Source of the DNA: CAZHMN01 sp964533705
Lineage (GTDB): Bacteria > Electryoneota > B3-LCP
Direction: 5' to 3'
DNA: 56,851 nt
Assembly: GCA_964533705.1 (NCBI GenBank)
Contig: CAZHMN010000006.1
Coordinates: 1 to 56,851 of the forward strand
The notes under the pieces were generated by a model, which saw only the letters and a list, made by a program, of their open reading frames with translations, ran no database searches and was not told the DNA's origin. A program made the position numbers and the translations under genes. Below, piece after piece: positions 17,674 through 24,814 of the stretch (within the stretch, counting starts at the first letter, position 1; every line of letters begins with the position of its first letter).

Positions 17674-18126
17674 ATGAAAAAGAAATTGTTGTGGATCGCC
17701 GCTTTCATCATCAGCGCCGCCCTCGTGGTCGTTGTGACCGAAGCCCGTGAGAATGGAGATATATATGAGATCAGTTCGACTGCCTATGTCCCGCCCGTTC
17801 TCAAGGAAAGCGTCCGTCCGGAACCGGTTTCCTATGCCCCGGGCCGCTATATAGAAGGTTTTGTGACCGTGGAACTCAAAATAGGACCAACCGGTAAAGT
17901 CGAAGGCGTCACGGTACTTTATAGAACCTCGGCATTGGCCGTAAAAAGCGCTGTAGGTGCGGTTGAGCAGTGGACTTTTGAGCCGGCAACGTTGCACGGG
18001 GAGCCGGTTACATCCTACGTGGCTTATTCGGTGCCCTTCGGAAATAACCTGCCGATCTTTGCAAATAAGAACTATGCGGATCGCATTTTAGATCCCGTAA
18101 ATGGTGATCAAGTTGCCATAAAATGA
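17674..18126 (+). CDS. Small exported protein with TonB C-terminal-like domain
   Basis: A 150-residue protein with a signal peptide (residues 1-24, MKKKLLWIAAFIISAALVVV). A short segment rich in Pro and Val follows, then a TonB_C-type fold: RYIEGFVTVELKIGPTGKVEGVTVL and AVEQWTFEPATLHGEPV match the family's usual phrases. It lacks the long Pro-rich spacer and cytoplasmic anchor of a true TonB, so it may be a periplasmic TonB-domain protein of unknown role. The start at 17674 follows a strong AAGGAGG. The upstream in-frame start at 17623 precedes the predicted transcription start and is ruled out. A sigma-54 promoter controls it. Confidence 0.85.
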   Translation: MKKKLLWIAAFIISAALVVVVTEARENGDIYEISSTAYVPPVLKESVRPEPVSYAPGRYIEGFVTVELKIGPTGKVEGVTVLYRTSALAVKSAVGAVEQWTFEPATLHGEPVTSYVAYSVPFGNNLPIFANKNYADRILDPVNGDQVAIK

Positions 18127-18162
18127 ACCTCGCATTATAGCCTCCTCTATTTGCGAGTGAGT

Positions 18163-18186
18163 AAGCCCGCCTTTCGGGGCGGGCTT
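18163..18186 (+). terminator. Rho-independent terminator
   Basis: AAGCCCGCC, a 6-base loop and GGCGGGCTT form a perfect 9-bp stem followed by ATTCTCTTT, after the TonB-C-domain gene. Confidence 0.82.
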
Positions 18187-18209
18187 ATTCTCTTTAATGC
18201 ATTAAGTCC

Positions 18210-19082
18210 TCAAGGGTTAGCCAATCCCCTTTCCCGAACTAAGTCCCGCAATTGTTGTGCGTAATCCAGAATACAATCCACGTAGGCATGACTGGGATTG
18301 TAGCGGTGCAGCGCTTTCCGCTTTGAAGCCAGACTGTTTCCCCACCTTGCTTTCTTCAGGTAGCAGGCGATGCTGGCGACCGCATCATACAAGTTATTGG
18401 GATCAACGATCTGGTCACCATCACCGTCGCGAGCGCAATAGGCATAGCTGGATGGCAGGAACTGCGCCCACCCGAAAGCACCCGCCCAGGATCCCTTTAT
18501 TTCCAGCGGATTCCAGTCTTGTCTTTCGCAGAGTTCAAGCAGACTCACCAATTCCTTATAGGCCCATTGCGATCTTTTACGGGCTCGATTTCGCAAAGCG
18601 TTGCGGTCCAATGTCGCTGAAGTATCCGCTATCGGCGTCCAGTATTTCGGATCGTTCATTGACGCTATCGTGGCGAAAGTAGTAAAGACCGGATGATCAC
18701 CTGTACGACGGCCCAGATCGGATTCGACCTTCAGGATGGCGACAGTAATTTCGACCGGAATACCCGTCCCCTCCAGGATGTTCCCGAGCTCACCGTTATG
18801 GGATCGAAGAAAGCGAAGGCCTTCTTCAATTTGTTCCTTTTCGAGGAATCCACTGTAAGCGTCGGGATCCTCCTTCGGGATCATATTCAGGGGCACAAGT
18901 TCACGAATTAACCGTACGTTATCATCCTGAAAAAGTTCGACGATGCGGCTCGAATCCCGGTGATCACTGATTAATCTTTCGATCAATTCTTCAAAGGCCG
19001 GGTCATAGCTTCCTGCGATTCCTTTATTTCCAATCAGATATATGACGCATAAAACAAGCAATGCGAAATAGCGTCTTTTCAT
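18210..19082 (-). CDS. MltB-like lytic murein transglycosylase
   Basis: A 290-residue exported enzyme that cleaves peptidoglycan with formation of anhydro-muramic acid. After a signal peptide (residues 1-24), the transglycosylase fold of the SLT_2 (GH103) type follows. The catalytic Glu is E120 in ILKVESDLGRRTG. Further family segments are MFNDPKYW-like (here ASMNDPKYW), GSWAGAFGWAQFLPSSY and DGDGDQIVDPNNLYDAVASIACYL. The ATG overlaps the stop of the zinc-ribbon gene as ATGA, so the two are translationally coupled. No lipobox is visible, so it is probably soluble in the periplasm. Confidence 0.92.
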   Translation of the reverse strand: MKRRYFALLVLCVIYLIGNKGIAGSYDPAFEELIERLISDHRDSSRIVELFQDDNVRLIRELVPLNMIPKEDPDAYSGFLEKEQIEEGLRFLRSHNGELGNILEGTGIPVEITVAILKVESDLGRRTGDHPVFTTFATIASMNDPKYWTPIADTSATLDRNALRNRARKRSQWAYKELVSLLELCERQDWNPLEIKGSWAGAFGWAQFLPSSYAYCARDGDGDQIVDPNNLYDAVASIACYLKKARWGNSLASKRKALHRYNPSHAYVDCILDYAQQLRDLVRERGLANP

Positions 19083-20008
19083 TTTTTTCCGTCCGGTTCT
19101 ACATCCTCTCGTTGAAAGTAGGCATATTTCAGGTCGTTTATGGAAGTTATCGTATCCAGTATCAATTCGAATGCTTCCGCTCCGCTAAAATCGCGAGCCT
19201 CCGGCCGCGTAATCCTGCCGTGCACGATGCGGTTGCGCTGTTCCGCCAGGTCAATTAATTTTGTCGTCAACCGCCGCGGAAATGAGCCATAATGCCTCTC
19301 CAAAAGGCGAATCCTGGCGCGCCGGTCACTGATCTTCCAGCGTCTCGCCGCGGTCTTGACGTCCCGATAATCCAGATTCAACTGCTCCAAATTCGAATCT
19401 AAGAAAAAGTCTAAGGCGGTTTGCAGCATCACCAGAGCCGCCCGTTCTTCCTCCTTCAAGATTAGGTCGGCAGCATTCTGCAGAATGCTGATCCAGATCG
19501 GCTTTTCGTGAACGCCTATTTCACCAATGGAGAGCCATCGCACCCGACATTCAGGGATCTCTCGTCCCGGGTCGAGGATTCGCGAAAGCAGAATAAAATT
19601 ATCGGTGCTGATTGAAACGGCTGCCACGTAAAGGTTTTCTACCAAGAGATCTCGCGCCGGTAAATTCTGATCATTCAGGAAGAACAATTGCGGCGGGCGG
19701 TTGTATGTTACCCCGTAATAGACAGCCTGAATTTCATTGGGAATAATCTGTATTTCCCCCCCGATGGTGAATCCTGGCGCTATGGGAATGGGGTGCACCT
19801 GATCAATAAAAATGCCGGGGTGCCGACGGTAATGGTTCAAAAAACCGTCAATGTAGAAGAATTTACGTTTGCAGGAGGGGCAGGGAATGATCGTGTTCAG
19901 ATTTTCACAGGTGAAACTGAAGGCGTGGGAACATTGAGGACAGCGCACGATACAGATGGGAACGAGCAGCAGAGAAGGCTGCTGGGGTGGGGACTGCTTA
20001 GTGTTCAC
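19079..20008 (-). CDS. Unrecognised zinc-ribbon protein
   Basis: About 309 residues. Near the N-terminus CPQCSHAFSF and CPSCKRKFF make a four-cysteine zinc ribbon. The middle is a beta-rich region (about 60-180) and the C-terminal half is helical and acidic/basic, containing LAEQRNRIVHGR, a phrase seen in HEPN-like and other all-helical domains (R-x4-6-H). The start is a GTG at 20008 whose GTGA overlaps the response-regulator stop. The frame is open further upstream, but only as a shadow of that gene. Function is unknown. It sits between a receiver-domain protein and a transglycosylase, coupled to both by 4-base overlaps. Confidence 0.65.
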   Translation of the reverse strand: MNTKQSPPQQPSLLLVPICIVRCPQCSHAFSFTCENLNTIIPCPSCKRKFFYIDGFLNHYRRHPGIFIDQVHPIPIAPGFTIGGEIQIIPNEIQAVYYGVTYNRPPQLFFLNDQNLPARDLLVENLYVAAVSISTDNFILLSRILDPGREIPECRVRWLSIGEIGVHEKPIWISILQNAADLILKEEERAALVMLQTALDFFLDSNLEQLNLDYRDVKTAARRWKISDRRARIRLLERHYGSFPRRLTTKLIDLAEQRNRIVHGRITRPEARDFSGAEAFELILDTITSINDLKYAYFQREDVEPDGKK

Positions 20009-20397
20009 TTGGCCAAATACTGGGCGATTGAGTTTTGCAAATCCTTGACCAGATAGGGCTTCTGTAATAAGCCCACAGTGTGGCCGCTCTTCTGGATTTG
20101 TTCCATCTCTCGCGGCGGCCCCCAACCTGTGGCTAAGATCACTTTCACCCCATCGTCAATAGACCAGAGCTTTTCCAGAATCTCTGCACCTTTCATACCC
20201 GGCATGTGCCAATCCAGGAGAACTAACGCGATCTTATCCTTATTCTCTTGGTAGATTTTGATCGTTTCTTCTCCATTGCTGGCCAGCATGACTTGATAGC
20301 CTAAGACTCGCAGAATATCACGGCCCATCATTCTGATGACTTCCTCATCGTCAACCAGCAAGATGAAAGGACCGTTCCCCTCATTACCGGACATCAT
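20005..20397 (-). CDS. Stand-alone response-regulator receiver protein
   Basis: About 130 residues, a receiver domain with no output domain. Counted from the upstream TTG at 20415, the acidic pair is D22-D23 (LLVDDEE), the phospho-acceptor is D68 in LLDWHMPG, the Thr is T96 (ATGWG) and the Lys is K119 (LLQKPYL), so all catalytic residues are present. The TTG at 20415 has no good ribosome binding site; the ATG at 20397 is preceded by TTTTGGGA and is preferred. No histidine kinase is nearby. It is coupled by GTGA to the zinc-ribbon gene and would signal through protein contacts. Confidence 0.9.
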   Translation of the reverse strand: MMSGNEGNGPFILLVDDEEVIRMMGRDILRVLGYQVMLASNGEETIKIYQENKDKIALVLLDWHMPGMKGAEILEKLWSIDDGVKVILATGWGPPREMEQIQKSGHTVGLLQKPYLVKDLQNSIAQYLAK

Positions 20398-20514
20398 GAA
20401 TCCCAAAAGAGACAAAAAGTTAATCCATATAAAAACTTAATCATTCGGCGACCGGAAATCAATGCAAAAAGCAAATATTTAGATGGATAGCCCATTTCAA
20501 CCAGAATTATGGCC

Positions 20515-22362
20515 CTACCGGTAAAGGTATAACAGGGTTATCGTCCGGGAAGGAGACCGATTGGAATCAGCCATCGGTTGATCCCAGAACAACCTGATCC
20601 GCAATCGCCCCCAGCTTTGGTATCTTAATCCAACGGATACCTCAAGAATTCCGCCCTTACCCCAGAGGGGACGGGCACGCATGCTCCGGCTCTCATCATA
20701 CTCAAACCAATAAAGTCTCACTGCATAATCATCCGCATAATATAGCGCCGTCCCGAACCCGGAGTCGATGTGGAAGCCAGGGCTAACGCTTCGAGCCCCA
20801 TCAGCGCTGAGCCTGAGCATCCATCCAACCGCGTTGGTAAGGTGTGAAGTGCATAAATCCACCTTGGATTTTAGCCGAAAATCGCTGCTCGGCATCCAGT
20901 TAATTGATTCAGAACCCCGCCAACGGCTGGTCTTTTCGATAGTACCTCCCTCTTCTTCCTGTACCCACCTCGACGTCAATGTGGAGCTTAACCCACGAGC
21001 CAGACGCAGCTCATTTCTCACGTACAAATCCTGCCCACCCCAGCTCTGCCCGGGCTGGCGGCGAGGGAACCGATATAGGTGAGCGAATCCGGACAGTGAT
21101 CCGTGGGGAATTTTTATCCGCAAAGATGCATAAACCCCTTCCCTATTGTTCACCTTTCCGAGGTCAAAGTCGAGGCTCGAGGCCAGTGGTGCAAAGTAAT
21201 CCGGATCCACATAATAAATTGATACGGAGGTTTTCAATAAACGTGATATAAGCTGCATGGAACCCATCTGCGCGCCGGCACCCCGATCATCCCAAGCTGC
21301 CTCCATGATCACATTTGCCTTCTCAGCATCATATCCCAAGTTGAAGCTCCCTGCCCTGGTTTCGGAGATCGACTCGTCATCATTTACGTACTGTCGATCC
21401 CATTTTACCGAGGATAGTGTCGCTCCGATGCTCAAATTTCGTCCCAATTTCCCGTATTCGACGTGTGCTCCCCACGCCTCTTCCAGGCATGCGTCGCGGC
21501 GCGCCTCTTCGGTTGCACTCCTGTGCAAACCGCTGTCATCGAAAGAGGTAATCTGACCGGATTCATTCAAGTAAGCGTCTCTGTACCTCTGCGATCCCCA
21601 GGTGAAGACGTTAACGGGATTGAGGTTCAGGTTTGCACCAGCACCTCTTAATGCGATGCTTTCATCCCAGGAATGATACGGGCGAAGTCTGCGTGGATAG
21701 AATATCATATGATCGCTCGAACGCCCGCTCAGGCCGAAATTACGCCGCGCTCGGATCACCAATCCCTGGCCAAATCCTGCGAGGTAATCGCCTAACACCA
21801 TGAAGCCTTTCGCTTCAGGAAGGGGCAATTCGAGGGAGAAAGCGGAATGATCCCAGAGCTCTCCTTCACCGGCGTCTTTCTCGAACGCGAGCCCCAGAGA
21901 AATCCCGCTCTCACCGCTGAAGAACAATTTTTCTCCCTGCCGATAGGGACTTTCTTCCACCCCCTCCTTGATAGGGCTGTCGAATTGGTACCTAGTCGTA
22001 GCGTTGATTGTGTACTTCCGTCCTTCAAGCGTTACTCTAAAGTAGGGCGATATTTGCTCGATAGTTTCGGGGCTAACATCTTCCAGTCTGCGGAGTTCGT
22101 CAAGGCTGGAAAAAGAACCCAGGGCTTCTCTGAGCTCGATGACAGCGCGAGCTAAGTCATAGGTCATTCCCAGCACCTGAAGAAGCTCTCCCAAAGTGAT
22201 GCGATTTAAATCGATACTACCGCTGGGCAGATACTCCACTTCGCCGGCATCCTCAATGCGCCAGGGTGCAGCGCTTTCATCGGTTTGGGCGTAACAGGGG
22301 GAGAAAAGTAAGCATGATATGAGGGTGAGCGAGGTTAGAAACCCAAAACCAGTCCGTAGCAT
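20515..22362 (-). CDS. Outer-membrane beta-barrel protein with N-terminal helix-hairpin-helix repeats
   Basis: A 615-residue exported protein. A signal peptide (residues 1-25) is followed by two helix-hairpin-helix units (about 48-110): IDLNRITLGELLQVLGMTYD and LDELRRLEDVSPETIEQI resemble ComEA-type DNA-binding motifs. The remaining 500 residues are alternating aromatic/polar strands rich in Trp, Tyr, Arg and Gly, ending LLYLYR, typical of a large outer-membrane barrel. Related proteins are known from Bacteroidota-like genomes, but I know no established function. Its start overlaps the end of the upstream PorV-like gene by 28 bases, so they are probably one operon. Confidence 0.75.
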   Translation of the reverse strand: MLRTGFGFLTSLTLISCLLFSPCYAQTDESAAPWRIEDAGEVEYLPSGSIDLNRITLGELLQVLGMTYDLARAVIELREALGSFSSLDELRRLEDVSPETIEQISPYFRVTLEGRKYTINATTRYQFDSPIKEGVEESPYRQGEKLFFSGESGISLGLAFEKDAGEGELWDHSAFSLELPLPEAKGFMVLGDYLAGFGQGLVIRARRNFGLSGRSSDHMIFYPRRLRPYHSWDESIALRGAGANLNLNPVNVFTWGSQRYRDAYLNESGQITSFDDSGLHRSATEEARRDACLEEAWGAHVEYGKLGRNLSIGATLSSVKWDRQYVNDDESISETRAGSFNLGYDAEKANVIMEAAWDDRGAGAQMGSMQLISRLLKTSVSIYYVDPDYFAPLASSLDFDLGKVNNREGVYASLRIKIPHGSLSGFAHLYRFPRRQPGQSWGGQDLYVRNELRLARGLSSTLTSRWVQEEEGGTIEKTSRWRGSESINWMPSSDFRLKSKVDLCTSHLTNAVGWMLRLSADGARSVSPGFHIDSGFGTALYYADDYAVRLYWFEYDESRSMRARPLWGKGGILEVSVGLRYQSWGRLRIRLFWDQPMADSNRSPSRTITLLYLYR

Positions 22363-23177
22363 TGAGAAATTCCTAAATCAGGATGGTACTGGAAAGCCGC
22401 CGTGGCGCGGATGGAGCCGATAAGGCAGGATAAGCCGGTGGATAAAATGTCGGGATCGCTCTGAAAACCGAATAACAGAATCAGGGGCGACAAGAGCTGA
22501 TATCCTATTCCGAAGCGGGATTGCAGCGAGTAGCGAGTATCCTTCTCCAACTCCAGAAATAGATCGGTTCGGGGTATCAACTGGAAGAAACCTCCAAGGG
22601 CAAACCGCCTCGGCAAAGGATAATTACCGCTGCCCAGGTGAGCGTTGTTGACGTTCTCCCACGCGGCGGCCAGTTCAACTCCCGGCTGTAGCTGCCACCA
22701 CGCTCGGGCGTTAACCAGACCCGACCAGGCCGAACCGTAGTCTTCAATGGCCACCTGAAGCAGGCAGACTTCCAATTCCGCGTGTAATGTGCGGGTCATT
22801 CTGCGCCTAAAAGCCAAACCGGAATAGGCTTCGGTGTATGCACCGGAAACCAGGCCTTTTCCGCTCAAACGCCAGCGACCTCCCAGACCGGGTCCTCCTG
22901 TTCGCACGGCAAAAGGCTGTATCTCCGGCATGGCGAACAGTCGGGCAAGGCCGGTGGAAAGGTGCCATCCTTCTGAATTCTCTGCATTGGGGACGAGATA
23001 ATCAGGAAAAGCAACCAAATTGGCCAGAGAGAAGGCAATGGGATACGGATTTGGAGCATCGAATGCGGCTGATAAGGGGGAAGGAACAATGCAAGCGAAA
23101 AACAAATTAAACGATAAAACTCGCAAAAGTTTGCGCTTGCGCCTCTGCTTTGAATTGCTTATCTTTGAAACGATCAT
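22335..23177 (-). CDS. PorV/UPF0164-like outer-membrane barrel protein
   Basis: A 280-residue protein with a basic N-terminus (SKQRRKRK), a signal segment ending near residue 38 and a predicted small beta barrel. The ending AAFQYHPDLGISQCYGLVLGF resembles the conserved tail of the PorV/UPF0164 group, in which a phrase like HPELG precedes the last strand. PorV is the outer-membrane shuttle of the type IX secretion system, but this protein could be any paralogue. Its ATG is only 15 bases from the divergent PorD-like ATG, leaving no room for promoters between them. A TTG start near MRVLSFNLFF is a possible alternative. Confidence 0.6.
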   Translation of the reverse strand: MIVSKISNSKQRRKRKLLRVLSFNLFFACIVPSPLSAAFDAPNPYPIAFSLANLVAFPDYLVPNAENSEGWHLSTGLARLFAMPEIQPFAVRTGGPGLGGRWRLSGKGLVSGAYTEAYSGLAFRRRMTRTLHAELEVCLLQVAIEDYGSAWSGLVNARAWWQLQPGVELAAAWENVNNAHLGSGNYPLPRRFALGGFFQLIPRTDLFLELEKDTRYSLQSRFGIGYQLLSPLILLFGFQSDPDILSTGLSCLIGSIRATAAFQYHPDLGISQCYGLVLGF

Positions 23178-23192
23178 GTACTGGATGAGATC

Positions 23193-24050
23193 ATGAACAG
23201 ATCGAGCGTTATCCTAATTACCGGTTGCTTTATTACCCTGTGCCTGGCGGCATCCCAAGCGCGGTGCCAAAAACTCGTCGCCACCGTCAACGTGAACACA
23301 GAGAAATTAATTCAGGAATCTCGTGAAAAACTGGCTAACCTGAGCAGCGAATTAGAGCGATATATCAATGATTATGATTGGACGGATAATGAATATCGCT
23401 ACGAGATTCCCCTGCAGGTGGATGTATTTTTTGAACGAGCCCAACCAACCAGCTTCGAAGATCGCTACGATGCCGTTATCGTCTTGTCCAATGCTACGGA
23501 CTTCCAAGCTTCAGACCGGCGATGGGCCTTCACCTATATGCAGGGTAGCCAGTTCACGCACAGCGGGCAATTCCATCCCTTAACCGGCATGTTGGACTTT
23601 TACATTTACATTTTACTCGGGCAGGAATACGACAAGCTGGCAAAATTGGGGGGAACCGAATACTACAAGAAAGCATCGAAAATCGTGCAGCTTTCCAAAT
23701 TCAGTGAGTTTTACCAATCTGGCTGGAAGGAGCGAGAGTCTCATATCCAACAAATTCTCTCTGATGAACGAGTGCCGCTTCGCGAACTGGAATACTTCTT
23801 TGTGCAGGCCAAACAGTGGATGAGACTGGATAATCGTAAAACCGCCGGACAATATTTGCGAGTCATTCTCATCCGCCTTAGAAAAATTAATCCCGAACTG
23901 AAAGAGCTGAATCGCTTTTATCAGCTTCACCACCTGGACATGGCCCGATGGCTTTCCCTCCTGGGTATGCGCCAGGAGCTCGAGGAACTGAGCCGTCTGA
24001 ATCCGGATAACGCCGTAACTTACAGGCAGTTTATAGAACAGATTCCGTAA
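23193..24050 (+). CDS. DUF4835 / PorD-like exported protein
   Basis: A 285-residue protein with a signal peptide (about 1-25). The body has segments like those of the DUF4835 family named PorD in Bacteroidota: TVNVNTEKLIQESREKL, LERYINDYDWTDNEY, MQGSQFTHSGQFHPLTGMLD and DFYIYILLGQEYDKLAKLGG. PorD is required for type IX secretion in gliding and periodontal Bacteroidota; its biochemical role is unclear. Finding it near many proteins with type-A-like sorting domains supports a type IX-like export route. The ATG has only a weak GATGAGA upstream. Confidence 0.75.
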   Translation: MNRSSVILITGCFITLCLAASQARCQKLVATVNVNTEKLIQESREKLANLSSELERYINDYDWTDNEYRYEIPLQVDVFFERAQPTSFEDRYDAVIVLSNATDFQASDRRWAFTYMQGSQFTHSGQFHPLTGMLDFYIYILLGQEYDKLAKLGGTEYYKKASKIVQLSKFSEFYQSGWKERESHIQQILSDERVPLRELEYFFVQAKQWMRLDNRKTAGQYLRVILIRLRKINPELKELNRFYQLHHLDMARWLSLLGMRQELEELSRLNPDNAVTYRQFIEQIP

Positions 24051-24148
24051 AATTTTCTTTTCGGAAATTCCGGGAACATATTCTCTCAAAAAGTGTAAAT
24101 ACTAATAGTATCGTTATAATCTATGATCAAAAATATTCCATTTTCCCC

Positions 24149-24177
24149 TTGACTTAAATTGCTCAAACCATTATTTT
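24149..24177 (+). promoter_or_regulatory. Sigma-70-type promoter for the small FnIII-like gene
   Basis: TTGACT, a 17-base spacer and TATTTT lie 25 bases before the ATG at 24203. Confidence 0.5.
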
Positions 24178-24202
24178 CATAACGGTCATCAGGGGGTCTG
24201 TC

Positions 24203-24613
24203 ATGAAATTGTTAATGAGAAATATCTTCGCTGCTGCAGCCATTACCCTTTTGCTGGCAGGATTAGTCTGGGCGCCGGGGGTGATCAGTAGCTTCAGTGC
24301 CTACGGCGAAGGCGATTACGTCACCTTGGAGTGGAATTCTGGTTCCGAAGAAGGTCTATCAATCTATCAAATCGAGCGCAGCCTGGATGGACTCGATTTC
24401 AGCGTAATCAATGAGGTCGCTCCTCAGGGCAGCAATTCTTCATACGTTTACGAGGATCACGACCTCTTCAAGAACAGTACCAGGACCTATTACTATCGGA
24501 TACGGGCTTCGATGAACAATGGCACCTCGAGCTTGAGTTCGGTGCAGTCCGTCACGCTTTCGTTTTCCAACATCCAGCAAACCTGGGGTTCCATTAAAGC
24601 ACTTTTCCGGTAG
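24203..24613 (+). CDS. Small exported fibronectin type III-like protein
   Basis: A 136-residue protein made of a signal peptide (about 1-24) and one fibronectin type III-like domain: YVTLEWNSGSEEGLSIYQIERSLDG and TRTYYYRIRASMNNGTSS carry the Trp and Tyr pattern of that fold, similar to the domain linked to sorting-tail proteins. There is no sorting tail and no enzyme motif, so it is probably a secreted or periplasmic adhesin-like module. It has its own promoter and a strong terminator. Function unknown. Confidence 0.75.
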   Translation: MKLLMRNIFAAAAITLLLAGLVWAPGVISSFSAYGEGDYVTLEWNSGSEEGLSIYQIERSLDGLDFSVINEVAPQGSNSSYVYEDHDLFKNSTRTYYYRIRASMNNGTSSLSSVQSVTLSFSNIQQTWGSIKALFR

Positions 24614-24632
24614 TTTCAAATAGAAATTCTAC

Positions 24633-24658
24633 AAGCGGCGATCTCGCCGCTTTTTTTT
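24633..24658 (+). terminator. Strong rho-independent terminator
   Basis: AAGCGGCGA, TC, TCGCCGCTT, then a run of eight T. A 9-bp perfect stem 20 bases after the FnIII-like gene's stop. Confidence 0.92.
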
Positions 24659-24814
24659 ATGTCCGCAAATCCGTAAGCAAGCGGTCTGACGGGGCAAATA
24701 TAAAAAATAGCGCGGAATTTGTCAATCCATTAAACAGATTTCTGCTGAACAAATTCGACGCTATGATGGTGGAAGGATCGCCAGTTTTGAGCTTATTTGG
24801 GTTAACCCGCGCTC

